This document shows, piece after piece, positions 1 through 7,072 of a stretch of DNA of 14,890 bases (the first letter of the stretch is position 1; each line of letters opens with the position of its first letter). The stretch is taken from the NCBI GenBank assembly GCA_946887295.1, contig CAMPKP010000080.1, positions 1-14,890 on the forward strand, written 5' to 3'. The notes under the pieces are model-generated. The model made no database searches and had not been told where the DNA came from. It was given only the letters and a program-made list of their open reading frames with translations. The translations under genes and the position numbers were made by a program. This stretch comes from an uncultured Gemmatimonadota bacterium. Lineage in GTDB: Bacteria > Gemmatimonadota > Gemmatimonadetes > Gemmatimonadales > GWC2-71-9.

Positions 1-65
1 GGCAGACGCGCAGGACTTAGGATCCTGTCCCGCAAGGGGTCCGGGTTCGACTCCCGGCGTTCGCA
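1..65 (+). tRNA. tRNA-Leu (anticodon UAG), 5' truncated by window edge
   Basis: The sequence shows the 3' two thirds of a class II tRNA. The anticodon stem CAGGA (11-15) pairs with TCCTG (23-27) around the 7-nt loop CTTAGGA, which places the anticodon TAG at 18-20. A long variable arm follows (28-40). The T stem CCGGG (41-45) and CCCGG (53-57) enclose TTCGACT. The acceptor 3' strand is 58-64 with A65 as discriminator. UAG with a long variable arm is a leucine tRNA reading CUN codons. The 5' acceptor strand and part of the D arm lie before the window. CCA is not encoded, since TCA follows, so CCA must be added after transcription. Confidence 0.95.
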
Positions 66-94
66 TCAGCCCGAAGTTTCGGTGTTCGCTCGTC

Positions 95-124
95 GCCCCG
101 CTGCGCTCCACGGCGCGGTGGGGC
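95..124 (+). terminator. GC-rich hairpin 30 nt after tRNA-Leu, possible terminator
   Basis: A 12-bp stem is visible: 95-106 pairs with 113-124 around a 6-nt loop TCCACG, with two G-U wobbles. It is followed by ACTCTGCTTTC, which has only a weak T-run. The position just after the tRNA suggests transcription termination or a 3' processing structure. The poor U-tract keeps confidence low. Confidence 0.4.
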
Positions 125-281
125 ACTCTGCTTTCTCCCGGGCCATTTCGCGCGGCTGAGCGGCCGGTCCGGCGAGGAATTTGCAGTCGGTGTCCGTTCC
201 GAAGTGTCGGTTCCAGTCCTCAGCCGGAGGAGTCGGGCTCTGGCACAACGATCCTCGAGAGTTCGACGCAGGCACCCACAA

Positions 282-590
282 GTGGAAGAGCCGTCGCGCC
301 TTCGGCGACGGCTCTTCAACGCGCTTGCCGCGGACCGGGCCGAGCGGGCGGTGCTCCTGCGGACGATCGAGCTCCTCGAGAGCGACCCCCTGGGATCGGT
401 CGGCATATTCCCCGGCGACCTGCTCAGGCGGTTGATGGACCTGCCCGATCACGCGTGGGCTGGTGAGACCGACCTGCATGCCCGCTACTGCCAGGTAATC
501 CGCGCCGCGGCCCTCGCCCGGCGCGGAATGCCGGAAGAGCTGCGCGGCGCGTTCTGGAGGGCTCTCCCGAGTCACCTGGACGAGGTCTGA
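282..590 (+). CDS. Hypothetical protein, about 102 aa, start uncertain
   Basis: I do not recognise this protein. The reading frame from about 318 to the TGA at 588-590 has almost all codons ending in G or C and a mix of hydrophobic and charged residues typical of a soluble helical protein (for example LLRTIELLES, GDLLRRLMDLPDH). It has no signal peptide or membrane segment. The frame is open back to a GTG at 204, but codons in 204-281 lose the third-position G/C bias, so I prefer the GTG at 282. That start has only a weak AGG at 270-272 as ribosome-binding site. The first codons run through a perfect 13-bp inverted repeat (285-317). The 3' end overlaps the convergent DUF4142 gene by 19 bp. 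It could also be a remnant of a longer gene that lost its 5' end. The C-terminal two thirds being coding is more secure than the start. Confidence 0.5.
   Translation: MEEPSRLRRRLFNALAADRAERAVLLRTIELLESDPLGSVGIFPGDLLRRLMDLPDHAWAGETDLHARYCQVIRAAALARRGMPEELRGAFWRALPSHLDEV
285..317. repeat. Perfect 13-bp inverted repeat (hairpin)
   Basis: GAAGAGCCGTCGC (285-297) and GCGACGGCTCTTC (305-317) are exact reverse complements around the 7-nt loop GCCTTCG. No T-run follows on either strand, so it is not a classical intrinsic terminator. It sits at the 5' edge of the small ORF ending at 590, where it could occlude the ribosome-binding region, or it could be an old terminator of the tRNA unit. Confidence 0.75.
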
Positions 591-1129
591 GCGCCCGCCT
601 CGCCCCCATCCAGCTTCTTCTCCAGCTGCTGCGCCATCACCATGTGCGCCTGAAACGCCGGCGCGACCTTCACGACCAGCGCCTTGACCTCTTCGTTCTT
701 GATGGCGGGGAGCAGGGTCCCGTTGATCGCATCGATCACGGCCTGGTGGAAAGCGACCTCGTGTTGCAGGAATGCCCGGTCGAACTCGACGCCCTTGAGC
801 GCGCGAAGCTGCGCCATGGCCGCGGCGTGATCCTTGGCGCCCTGATCGACCTTCGGCGGAGTCGGGGTCACGCCCAGCTTCGCGGCCAGATCGCGGCCCT
901 GCTGGCGAACCATCTTGTGGTCGCGGGCGAGCATGGCGCCGAACTCCCGGACGTCCTTCGCGGATCCCTGCTTCTGGGCCAGGGCGCCGGTCTCGATGTC
1001 GGCGGTATTGGCGGCGTCGAAGATCGCAACGATCGTCGCATCGTCCAGTGCGGGTTCCTGCGCGACCGCGGTCGAGCCGAAGGCGGCGGCGGCAGCGAGC
1101 GACGCCGCAATGATGAGGGTTCTGGGCAT
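572..1129 (-). CDS. Exported DUF4142 (ferritin-like fold) protein
   Basis: A 185-aa protein. Residues 1-23 form a signal peptide (basic MPR, a hydrophobic Ala-rich core, then AVA before Gln24), so the mature protein should be periplasmic or outer. The rest is a helical DUF4142 domain of about 150 residues, with phrases typical of the family: FDAANTADIETGALA, DVREFGAMLARDHKM, FDRAFLQHEVAFHQAVIDAI. The family is predicted to form a ferritin-like four-helix bundle. Its biochemical role is unknown, although members are common in stress-associated loci. The ATG at 1129-1127 is chosen because AGGAGA (plus 1138-1143) lies 8 nt upstream and the signal peptide begins there. The same frame runs to 1225 but crosses the likely promoter. 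The gene is transcribed alone and converges on the small ORF at 282-590. Confidence 0.9.
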   Translation of the reverse strand: MPRTLIIAASLAAAAAFGSTAVAQEPALDDATIVAIFDAANTADIETGALAQKQGSAKDVREFGAMLARDHKMVRQQGRDLAAKLGVTPTPPKVDQGAKDHAAAMAQLRALKGVEFDRAFLQHEVAFHQAVIDAINGTLLPAIKNEEVKALVVKVAPAFQAHMVMAQQLEKKLDGGEAGAQTSSR

Positions 1130-1196
1130 GTCCAATCTCTCCTGAGCTGTGGGTGAGTCGGGCCGACAGGGCGCGGCGACGGGCGCCGCTACAGCT

Positions 1197-1225
1197 ACAA
1201 TGCGAACATTTATCGAATAAGTCAA
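1197..1225 (-). promoter_or_regulatory. Candidate sigma70-type promoter for the DUF4142 gene
   Basis: On the minus strand, TTGACT (1225-1220) matches the -35 consensus at five of six bases. It is followed after 17 nt by CATTGT (1202-1197), a weak -10. Transcription would start near 1190, leaving about 60 nt of leader before the ATG at 1129. AATGCGAACATT (1199-1210), a small inverted repeat, overlaps the -10 and could be a protein-binding site. Confidence 0.45.
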
Positions 1226-1233
1226 CTATTTAT

Positions 1234-1242
1234 TGTTATAAT
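1234..1242 (+). promoter_or_regulatory. Extended -10 element (TGTTATAAT), rightward
   Basis: TGTTATAAT (1234-1242) contains a perfect TATAAT preceded by TGn, the extended -10 pattern, inside an AT-rich island that stands out in this GC-rich window. No good -35 is seen at 16-18 nt upstream, but extended -10 promoters can work without one. Transcription would run right from about 1249, towards tig, which also has a closer promoter. It lies back to back with the leftward promoter at 1197-1225. Confidence 0.4.
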
Positions 1243-1490
1243 GAACTAATCTCAGGGTTTACCTTGATCTGGAGGCGGTCACCAGCCTTGCACCGCCAGC
1301 ACCGGTCGCTCGCCGGAACGCTACCTCTTGGCGGCCAGCCGGCCTCCAGGCGCGCTGCTAAGAGGGGGTAATTCCCTGTCGAGCTGCGCCGAACTCGCGA
1401 TCGCTTGTAGTCCTCCGCCCAGATGCACCGTCCGACTCATCAACTCTCCTCGGTTCCCCAGCAGCCCGGCGTCGACCGTGCACGACTCTC

Positions 1491-1515
1491 GATCCCACTT
1501 CGCCCGATCCCACTT
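1491..1515. repeat. Short tandem direct repeat, two 10-bp copies
   Basis: GATCCCACTT occurs at 1491-1500 and again at 1506-1515, a 15-bp period, so both copies lie on nearly the same part of the helix about 80-100 bp before the tig start. It could be a two-site operator or chance. Confidence 0.45.
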
Positions 1516-1569
1516 GGCCGCCGCTGCTCGCGCCCGCTCCCCGACGCCTCGCCGCTGCCCTTCCATCAT

Positions 1570-1598
1570 TTGTCCCCCCGCGGGGGTACGGCTAGATT
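1570..1598 (+). promoter_or_regulatory. tig-clp operon promoter giving a near-leaderless mRNA
   Basis: TTGTCC (1570-1575, -35, four of six consensus bases) and TAGATT (1593-1598, -10, four of six) are separated by exactly 17 nt. The expected start of transcription, about 7 nt after the -10, is near 1605, only about 4 nt before the ATG at 1609. No Shine-Dalgarno lies before that ATG, which agrees with leaderless initiation. The spacer contains the palindrome CCCCGCGGGG. Confidence 0.55.
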
Positions 1599-1608
1599 CC
1601 CCCAGCAA

Positions 1609-2862
1609 ATGAGTCAGATCACCGTAGAGAAGACCGCCGAGGATTCCGCCTCCAAATCACTTCGAGTGACCGTCCCCGTGGATCGCGTCCGCGAGGCGGA
1701 GGCGAAGGCGGTGAAGTACTACGCCAAGCGGGCGCGTCTCCCCGGCTTCCGTCCGGGCAAGGCGCCGGAAGCCGTGGTCCGCAAGCGCTTCAACGACGCC
1801 ATTCGTCAGACGGTGCTGGAAGAGGTGCTTCGCGAGGGCTGGGAGACGGCCAAGACCGCCGAGTCCCTGAAGCCGATCGCCGATCCGTCGGTGCGCAACC
1901 TCAAGTTCGAGGAAGGCAGCCCGATCGAGTTCGATCTCCTGATCGAAGTGCGGCCCGAGATCAAGCTCGAGCGCGTGGGCGGGTTCAGGCTGGAGCGCAC
2001 GGTCGCGCCGGTTCCCGACAGCGCGGTCGAGGAGCGGATCGCCTCGCTCCAGGAGGCCAAGGCCGCCTGGATCCCGGTCGCGGGGGAGAAGCCGTCACCC
2101 GGGCACATGGTGCGGGTCGAGGTCGCGCCGATCGAGGACGGCGGCACAGGCGCGGCGCAGCCCTACGACCTGGTGCTGGGGCAGAACCAGGCCATCCCGG
2201 AGCTGGAGGAGCGGATCATGCAGCTCCTCCCCGGCGAGACCGCCGAGACCGAGGTGCGCTTTCCCGACGACCATCCGGACGAGAGCCGCCGGGGCCAGAG
2301 CCGCCGGGTGCGCATCACGCTGCACGAGGTGAAGCGCCAGGAGCTCCCGCCGCTCGACGACGCCTTCGCCCGGGAGATGGGCGACTTCGAGAGCATGGAC
2401 GCGCTCCGGGCGGCGGTGCGCAGCGACCTCGAGCGCGACGCCGAGCGCGACGCCGACGCCCAGGTCCGCCAGTCCCTGCTGGCTCAGCTGGTGGAGGCCA
2501 ACCGGATCCAGGCCCCGGAGAGCCTGGTCCACCGGCTGATGCACGGATACGCCGAGGTCTACCGGATTCCTCCGGAGCAGCTCCCGGCATTCGAGCAGCA
2601 GTTCCACGAGGTGGCCGAGACCCAGGTGAAGCGCGATCTCGTGCTGGATGCGGTGGTGGAGCAGCAGGGGCTTCGCGCCACCGAGGCGGAGATCGATGCC
2701 CGCATCGCCGCCATGGCCGAGGCGCGGGGCGTCTCGCCGGGCGAGCTCTACGGCTCGCTCCAGAAGGCGAACCGCCTGGCCGAGCTGGAGCGCGGGATCA
2801 CCGAAGAGAAGGCGTTCGACTATTTGCTGCAGCAATCCACAGTTGACAAGGCGACACTTTGA
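1609..2862 (+). CDS. tig: Trigger factor, ribosome-bound chaperone
   Basis: A 417-aa protein, close to the usual 430 or so. Trigger factor docks at the ribosome exit tunnel, shields nascent chains and has peptidyl-prolyl isomerase activity. The N-terminal ribosome-binding domain carries the signature GFRPGKAP at residues 46-53. An FKBP-like domain follows at about 150-240 (from PGHMVRVEV through the [12 protein letters not shown] region). The C-terminal helical arms run from about residue 245 to the end. ATG 1609 is chosen because [20 protein letters not shown] is where family homology begins. The frame is open back to 1423, but that stretch lacks coding bias and crosses the promoter. There is no Shine-Dalgarno. 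It is the first gene of the tig-clpP-clpX-engB unit, and its stop is 2 nt from the clpP ATG. Confidence 0.97.
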   Translation: MSQITVEKTAEDSASKSLRVTVPVDRVREAEAKAVKYYAKRARLPGFRPGKAPEAVVRKRFNDAIRQTVLEEVLREGWETAKTAESLKPIADPSVRNLKFEEGSPIEFDLLIEVRPEIKLERVGGFRLERTVAPVPDSAVEERIASLQEAKAAWIPVAGEKPSPGHMVRVEVAPIEDGGTGAAQPYDLVLGQNQAIPELEERIMQLLPGETAETEVRFPDDHPDESRRGQSRRVRITLHEVKRQELPPLDDAFAREMGDFESMDALRAAVRSDLERDAERDADAQVRQSLLAQLVEANRIQAPESLVHRLMHGYAEVYRIPPEQLPAFEQQFHEVAETQVKRDLVLDAVVEQQGLRATEAEIDARIAAMAEARGVSPGELYGSLQKANRLAELERGITEEKAFDYLLQQSTVDKATL

Positions 2863-2864
2863 CG

Positions 2865-3491
2865 ATGGCCACGCTTTATCCGCCGTACATCATCGAGCGC
2901 TCCAGCCGGGGCGAGCGGACGTACGACATCTTCTCGCGGCTTCTGATGGACCGGATCGTGTTCCTCGGAGCCCCGATCAACGATGACGTCTCCAACATCA
3001 TCATCGCCCAGCTGCTCTTTCTCGAGGCCGACAACCCCGAGAAGGACATCTACCTCTACATCAACTCCCCGGGCGGCGTCGTCTCGGCGGGCATGGCGAT
3101 CTACGATACCATGCAGCACCTGCGCGCCCCGGTGAACACCATCTGCATGGGCATGGCCGCCTCGATGGGATCGTTCCTGCTGGCCGCGGGCACCAAGGGC
3201 AAGCGCAGCGCGCTCCCCCACTCCCGGATCATGATCCACCAGCCCTCGGGCGGCGCCCAGGGCACCGCGGCCGACATCGAGATCCAGGCCAGGGAGATCC
3301 TCTACCTGCGGTCCAAGATGAACGCCCTGTACGCGCTCCACACCGGGCAGCCGATCGAGACCATCGAGCGGGACATGGACCGGGACCGATTCATGAGCGC
3401 GGAGGAGGCCAAGGCGTATGGCCTGATCGACAGCGTGTTTACGCCGCGCAAGGACCTCGTGCCGACCACGGACGGCAAGAAGGAGACTTGA
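2865..3491 (+). CDS. clpP: ATP-dependent Clp protease proteolytic subunit ClpP
   Basis: A 208-aa serine peptidase that forms a double-heptamer barrel degrading proteins fed by ClpX. The catalytic triad is complete: Ser100 in GMAASMGS, His125 in IMIHQPSGG and Asp174 in MDRDRF. The oxyanion PGG is at 69-71. The N-terminus [20 protein letters not shown] matches mature ClpP without an obvious long propeptide. I use ATG 2865, 2 nt after the tig stop. A TTG at 2859 overlapping that stop would add two residues. The Shine-Dalgarno is weak (AAGG near 2848), so translation is probably coupled to tig. The order tig-clpP-clpX is classic and places substrate folding and disposal in one transcript. Confidence 0.97.
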   Translation: MATLYPPYIIERSSRGERTYDIFSRLLMDRIVFLGAPINDDVSNIIIAQLLFLEADNPEKDIYLYINSPGGVVSAGMAIYDTMQHLRAPVNTICMGMAASMGSFLLAAGTKGKRSALPHSRIMIHQPSGGAQGTAADIEIQAREILYLRSKMNALYALHTGQPIETIERDMDRDRFMSAEEAKAYGLIDSVFTPRKDLVPTTDGKKET

Positions 3492-3554
3492 CGCCCCCGG
3501 GGCCGGGACTCACTTTTCCGGCACCCCTCATCCACTTCCAGGCGACGCGGTTCC

Positions 3555-4802
3555 ATGTCCAACGACAAGCACCTCCGCTGCTCCTTCTGCGGCAAATCGA
3601 AGGACTCCGTCCGGAAGTTCATCTCCGGGCCCTCGGTCTACATCTGCAACGAGTGCATCACGCTCTGCAATGAGATCCTGGCGGAGGACGAAGAGCGCGA
3701 GGTCGCGGACAGCATCACCCAGGTCCCCACGCCGGGTGAGATCAAGGACGTGCTGGACCAGTACGTGATCGGCCAGGAGCGCGCCAAGCGCACCCTGGCC
3801 GTCGCCGTCTACAATCACTACAAGCGGATCAACGCCTCGAACGGCCGGGACAGCGACGTCGAGCTGGACAAGTCGAATATTCTGCTCCTGGGCCCGACCG
3901 GCGTCGGCAAGACCCTGCTCGCCCAGACGCTCGCCCGGATCCTCGACGTGCCCTTCACCATCGCCGACGCCACCACCCTCACCGAGGCGGGCTACGTCGG
4001 CGAGGACGTCGAGAACATCCTGGTGCGGCTGCTCCAGGCCGGCGAGTTCAACGTGGCGGAGTGCGAGCGGGGCATCGTCTACATCGACGAGATCGACAAG
4101 ATCGCCCGCAAGTCGGAGAACCCCAGCATCACCCGCGACGTCTCGGGCGAGGGAGTGCAGCAGGCCCTCCTCAAGATCCTCGAGGGCACCATCGCCTCGG
4201 TGCCCCCGCAGGGCGGCCGGAAGCACCCGCAACAGGAGTACATCCAGATCAACACCAAGGACATCCTGTTCGTCTGCGGCGGGGCGTTCGACGGGCTGGA
4301 GAAGATCATCGAGGCCCGCACCGGCCGGCAGCAGATCGGCTTCGCCGACGAGGAGCGCAAGCGCTCGCCCGAGGTCAGCCGGAAGAACCCCTACGCCGAG
4401 GTCGAGCCCGATGACCTCCTGCGCTTCGGGCTCATTCCCGAGCTGGTGGGGCGGCTCCCGGTCGTGGTGTCCCTGGAGGCGCTCGACGAGGAGGCGCTGA
4501 TGCGTATCCTGATCGAGCCCAAGAACGCGCTCACCAAGCAGTACAAGAAGCTGTTCGAGCTGGAGGACGTGGGCCTCACCTTCGATCCCGAGTCGCTCCG
4601 CGCGGTGGCCCAGAAGGCCCTCAAGCGGGGCACCGGCGCGCGCGGGCTCAGGTCGATCCTCGAGACCATGATGACCGACATCATGTTCGACCTGCCCCAC
4701 CGGGATGACGTTCGGGAGATCGTCATCACCAAGGAAGCGATCAGCGAAGGGGTCGCTCCGCTCGTCGTGACGGAGCGCGCGCGGACGAAACGGGAGGCGT
4801 GA
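3555..4802 (+). CDS. clpX: ClpX, AAA+ unfoldase of the ClpXP protease
   Basis: A 415-aa hexameric unfoldase that recognises tagged substrates, unfolds them with ATP and threads them into ClpP. The N-terminal zinc-binding domain has Cys9, Cys12, Cys31 and Cys34. Walker A is GPTGVGKT (113-120). The pore loop is GYVG at 146-149. Walker B is IVYIDE (174-179). The RKH loop is at 222-224. The IGF loop that docks ClpP is at 261-263. The sensor-2 region [12 protein letters not shown] lies near the C-terminus. All functional parts are intact and the length is normal. A 63-bp gap separates it from clpP. The 3' end overlaps the engB frame by 4 nt (GTGA). Confidence 0.98.
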   Translation: MSNDKHLRCSFCGKSKDSVRKFISGPSVYICNECITLCNEILAEDEEREVADSITQVPTPGEIKDVLDQYVIGQERAKRTLAVAVYNHYKRINASNGRDSDVELDKSNILLLGPTGVGKTLLAQTLARILDVPFTIADATTLTEAGYVGEDVENILVRLLQAGEFNVAECERGIVYIDEIDKIARKSENPSITRDVSGEGVQQALLKILEGTIASVPPQGGRKHPQQEYIQINTKDILFVCGGAFDGLEKIIEARTGRQQIGFADEERKRSPEVSRKNPYAEVEPDDLLRFGLIPELVGRLPVVVSLEALDEEALMRILIEPKNALTKQYKKLFELEDVGLTFDPESLRAVAQKALKRGTGARGLRSILETMMTDIMFDLPHRDDVREIVITKEAISEGVAPLVVTERARTKREA

Positions 4803-5497
4803 CCCCCAGGCGGAACGACCTGCCCCGAGCCAAGCGAGGGGGCGGAACGGCGGAAGGGAGCTCCGGGCACCTTCCGCCGTTCGGACGTTCGGACCTTCCG
4901 CCCAACCCGCTGCATGAGCTGCCCGTGGAGTTCGTCGGCTCGTTTCCCGACCCGCTGGTGCGCCTGGAGCCCCCGCTGCCCGAGGTGGCGCTGATCGGGC
5001 GATCCAACGTCGGCAAGTCGAGCCTCTTCAACGCGCTGGTGGGAAAGCCCGGCCTGGCGCGAGTCAGCGGCACGCCCGGCAAGACCACCTTGCTCAACGC
5101 TTTCCGTCTTCCCGGCTTCTACCTCGTGGACCTGCCGGGCTACGGGTTCGCCCGGGCCGGCAAGGCGGCGCGGGCCGGCTATCGGACGCTGATCACCCGG
5201 TACCTGGGCGAGCGGCCGGACCTCGCCGGCGTGGTCTGGCTGCTGGACGCGCGTCACGACCCGTCGAGGGACGACTACGAGATCCAGGACCTGCTGATCG
5301 AGAGCGGCCGTCCGGTGCTCGCGGTGCTCACCAAGGCCGACAAGCTGACCCGGACGGCGGGCGCGGCCCGCCTCCGTGAGCTCGCCGCGGCACTGGGGTT
5401 GCAAGAGGACCACCTGCAGCTCACCAGCAGCAAGTCGCAGCACGGGATAGCGGAGCTGGGGGAGAGCATTCTCGCCACCGTCGGAGGGGAACGATGA
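4799..5497 (+). CDS. engB: EngB/YihA ribosome-biogenesis GTPase
   Basis: A 232-aa TrmE-Era-EngA-EngB-type GTPase that assists 50S subunit assembly. G1 is GRSNVGKSS (67-75), the switch I threonine lies in GTPGKT, G3 is DLPGYG (111-116), G4 is TKAD (178-181) and G5 is SSK (210-212). The GTG at 4799 overlaps the clpX stop as GTGA, but its GGGAGG is only 1 nt away, too close to help. Family homology begins at VEFVGSF, whose Val is a GTG at 4925. Starting there gives 190 aa, the usual EngB length, and leaves a 42-residue Pro/Arg-rich extension unexplained. That extension contains the 4845-4882 inverted repeat. So the gene is certain and the start is not. Clp genes followed by engB is a known bacterial order. 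Confidence 0.93.
   Translation: MTPRRNDLPRAKRGGGTAEGSSGHLPPFGRSDLPPNPLHELPVEFVGSFPDPLVRLEPPLPEVALIGRSNVGKSSLFNALVGKPGLARVSGTPGKTTLLNAFRLPGFYLVDLPGYGFARAGKAARAGYRTLITRYLGERPDLAGVVWLLDARHDPSRDDYEIQDLLIESGRPVLAVLTKADKLTRTAGAARLRELAAALGLQEDHLQLTSSKSQHGIAELGESILATVGGER
4845..4882. repeat. 13-bp inverted repeat between clpX and the EngB core
   Basis: GAACGGCGGAAGG (4845-4857) and CCTTCCGCCGTTC (4870-4882) are perfect reverse complements around a 12-nt loop. The right arm is extended by repeats: GTTCGGAC occurs twice in tandem (4879-4886 and 4887-4894), and ACCTTCCGCC recurs at 4869-4878 and 4893-4902. Such nested repetition is more like a regulatory RNA structure or a small repeat insertion than protein-driven sequence. 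Confidence 0.7.
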
Positions 5498-6129
5498 GGA
5501 CGATCGTGCTGCTGGGAGGCCTCTGGGCGCTCCTGGCGGCGGTACCGGCGGTGGCGCAGGACGGCCGGGGCGCGCTGGATCCGCTGCCGCCGCCGGGCTT
5601 CGGCTCGCTGAAGCAGAGCGATCTGTCCCTCCGTCTCCGGAGCGACGAGCTGGAGGTGCGCCTCGTCCCGCTGGACGAGCGGGTCACCCGCCTCCTGGCC
5701 CGCGACGCCTACGAGTCGCTGCGGAGTCTGGTCCATTCCCGGCGCGCCTCGATCGATTCGCTGGCCAGACTCTCCGGCATCGGCGCCCCCGGTCTGGCCC
5801 TGGTGACGTTCTTCGGCGGCCGGGAGGGCGTGCGATTCGACCCCTCCAACCTCAATCTCGGCATCCGCAACCAGGTGTTCCGCCCCCGCGGAATCGTGCC
5901 GTTCAGCCCCCGGTTCACCTCCCAGCAGCTCAACGTGCGGGAGCAGGTGAGCGCGATCTATCTGTTCGACGAGCTGCTGCCGGTGACCGACGCCTTCACC
6001 TTCTCCTATCAGGGCCGCGTCTCCGAGGACTGGCAGAACAAGCAGCGGCTCCTGGACCGGGAGCGCGGCCGGGTGGCCGCCCGAGCCCGGGTGACGCGGC
6101 CGGACAGCGGGGCTACCGCCGAGCGCTGA
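5494..6129 (+). CDS. Secreted protein of unknown function in the clp-engB unit
   Basis: A 211-aa protein I do not recognise. The start ATG overlaps the engB stop (ATGA) and has GGAGGGG just upstream, so it is well supported and translationally coupled. Residues 1-21 are a signal peptide (MRTIVLLGG, a Leu/Ala core, then AVA before Gln22). The mature part is mixed alpha/beta without cysteine pairs or repeats. It includes a predicted beta-rich middle (GLALVTFFGGREGVRFDPSN, with IRNQVFRPRGIVPFSPRF after it) and a charged, Arg-rich C-terminus. No enzyme motif is visible. Co-expression with chaperone, protease and GTPase genes may be only positional. It is probably lineage-specific, since the tig-clp-engB order in other phyla does not include it. 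It may be an envelope protein. Confidence 0.85.
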   Translation: MRTIVLLGGLWALLAAVPAVAQDGRGALDPLPPPGFGSLKQSDLSLRLRSDELEVRLVPLDERVTRLLARDAYESLRSLVHSRRASIDSLARLSGIGAPGLALVTFFGGREGVRFDPSNLNLGIRNQVFRPRGIVPFSPRFTSQQLNVREQVSAIYLFDELLPVTDAFTFSYQGRVSEDWQNKQRLLDRERGRVAARARVTRPDSGATAER

Positions 6130-6155
6130 GCGGGCTTCCGGCGGCTTGCCTGCTC

Positions 6156-6175
6156 ATCTCCACCCGGGGAGATTT
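6156..6175 (+). terminator. Weak candidate terminator after the clp-engB unit
   Basis: ATCTCC (6156-6161) pairs with GGAGAT (6168-6173) around ACCCGG, and the stem runs directly into TTTC. The stem is short and the T-run is only three or four bases, so termination here is a suggestion. It is the only hairpin with a trailing T-run in the 95-bp gap after the unit. Confidence 0.3.
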
Positions 6176-6185
6176 CGGTAATCCT

Positions 6186-6203
6186 GCGGCGCCCCCGCGC
6201 CGC
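6186..6203 (+). other. Hairpin in the leader of the acyltransferase gene
   Basis: GCGGCGC (6186-6192) and GCGCCGC (6197-6203) form a perfect 7-bp stem around CCCC. It ends 11 nt before the GGAG of the next gene, so it may influence access to that ribosome-binding site or add to termination of the upstream unit. No T-run follows. Confidence 0.45.
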
Positions 6204-6224
6204 ACTCCTCTCCCGGAGCTCCAC

Positions 6225-7070
6225 ATGCCGCATCTGCCGCTGCGCACGGTCGCGCTGTCCGACGCGACCGACCGGGTCTACGACGCCTGGCTCGACGAGA
6301 TCGAGGGGCGGCTGGGCGAGCCGGGCGCCGACTGGTCGCGCCTCACGCGCGACGTCCTCTACCAGCTCTATTACCCCGGCTTCGGCGACTACGATACGCG
6401 GGTGGCCGACCCGAAGACCTCTCCCGGAGCGCGGATCTCGCTGCTCTCCCTGGATCCGGGCAACATCACCCTTGAGCCCGAGTACTACGCCGACGTGGAT
6501 CAGGCCAGGTTCGCGCGGGTGAAGCCGCTGCTCTGGCTGTGGTACAGCTTCGACCGCTCGCCCGCGGGGGGCCAGAACGTCGATCTCGGCGTCCGCTTCC
6601 GCCGGCTCCTCGCCACCCACCTCTTCGCCCGCTGCGGCCGCAACTTCAAGTGCTTCCAGTTCACCGAGGTCTCCTACGGCTACAACCTCGAGGTAGGAGA
6701 CGACGTCGTGGTCCACCGCCACGTGCTGCTGGATGACCGCGGGGGGATCACGCTGGGCGATCGGGTCAGCATCTCGGACTACGCCAACATCTACAGCCAC
6801 ACCCACAGCATCGTGGACCAGAAGGACGTGACCAACGCGCGCACCGTCCTGGAGGACGACGTCCGCATCACCTACCACGCGACGGTGCTGGCGGGAGTGC
6901 GGGTGGGCCGCAACGCGATGGTCGGCGCGATGGCCGTGGCGACCAAGGACGTGCGGGCCTACCACGTGAACGTCGGTATCCCGGCGAAGTCGATCCGGGT
7001 CAAGCCCAATGCCCCGCCCGAGGCCTACATCACCGAGCGGGTCGCGCGGCACGCGCCGCAGGAGCCCTAG
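6225..7070 (+). CDS. Left-handed beta-helix acyltransferase (MaA/NodL-like)
   Basis: A 281-aa protein. Residues about 137-260 form a hexapeptide-repeat left-handed beta-helix of the maltose/galactoside O-acetyltransferase type: repeated short V/I/L-x-x-G turns (LEVGDDVVV, ITLGDRVSI, VRVGRNAMV), the likely catalytic histidine in YSHTHSI (His192 or His194), and the closing GIPAKSIRVK (251-260). These enzymes are trimers that move an acetyl or other acyl group from CoA to a sugar or similar acceptor. The acceptor cannot be told from sequence. Residues 1-130 are an unusually long N-terminal part with Trp/Tyr-rich stretches (LLWLWYSF), not the short cap of typical members. The start ATG has GGAG (6215-6218) 6 nt upstream. 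The next gene, a sensor kinase, begins 2 nt after the stop, so the two are probably one unit. Confidence 0.88.
   Translation: MPHLPLRTVALSDATDRVYDAWLDEIEGRLGEPGADWSRLTRDVLYQLYYPGFGDYDTRVADPKTSPGARISLLSLDPGNITLEPEYYADVDQARFARVKPLLWLWYSFDRSPAGGQNVDLGVRFRRLLATHLFARCGRNFKCFQFTEVSYGYNLEVGDDVVVHRHVLLDDRGGITLGDRVSISDYANIYSHTHSIVDQKDVTNARTVLEDDVRITYHATVLAGVRVGRNAMVGAMAVATKDVRAYHVNVGIPAKSIRVKPNAPPEAYITERVARHAPQEP
7060..7064 (+). promoter_or_regulatory. Shine-Dalgarno supporting a CTG start of the kinase
   Basis: AGGAG at 7060-7064 lies inside the end of the acyltransferase gene, 8 nt before the CTG at 7073. The in-frame ATG at 7169 has no comparable site. This decides the kinase start in favour of CTG. 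Confidence 0.6.
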
Positions 7071-7072
7071 CC

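Larger units (their letters stand above)
1130..1608. other. 479-bp intergenic control region, no convincing gene
   Basis: This is the only long gap in the window. Its left end carries the DUF4142 leader and an AT-rich island with divergent promoter-like elements. The middle, about 1260-1560, is GC-rich with no frame showing the third-position G/C bias of the real genes. It contains the 15-bp-period direct repeat GATCCCACTT at 1491-1500 and 1506-1515. The right end is the tig promoter. A short untranslated RNA starting near 1249 is possible but unproven. Confidence 0.6.

Noticed and set aside
41..65. tRNA 3' end as an integration (att) site
   Set aside because: No second copy of the T-arm sequence and no integrase or phage gene in the window.
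1321..1608. A 95-codon minus-strand reading frame upstream of tig and the plus-strand frame opposite it
   Set aside because: Third codon positions do not show the strong G/C bias of the real genes, no ribosome-binding site is convincing, and the region contains the tig promoter.
1423..1608. Upstream extension of trigger factor by 62 residues
   Set aside because: Family homology begins at the ATG 1609, the extension has no coding bias, and it runs through the -35/-10 elements.
3492..3554. GCCGG...CCGGC hairpin with TTTT in the clpP-clpX gap
   Set aside because: Only a 5-bp stem and the T-run is in the loop, so not a terminator.
3528..4700. 390-codon frame antisense to clpX
   Set aside because: Typical GC-rich shadow frame rich in Leu/Val/Gly/Asp, fully covered by the unambiguous clpX.
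6146..6182. Promoter in front of the acyltransferase (TTGCCT and GGTAAT)
   Set aside because: Spacing is about 25 nt and the -10 match is poor.
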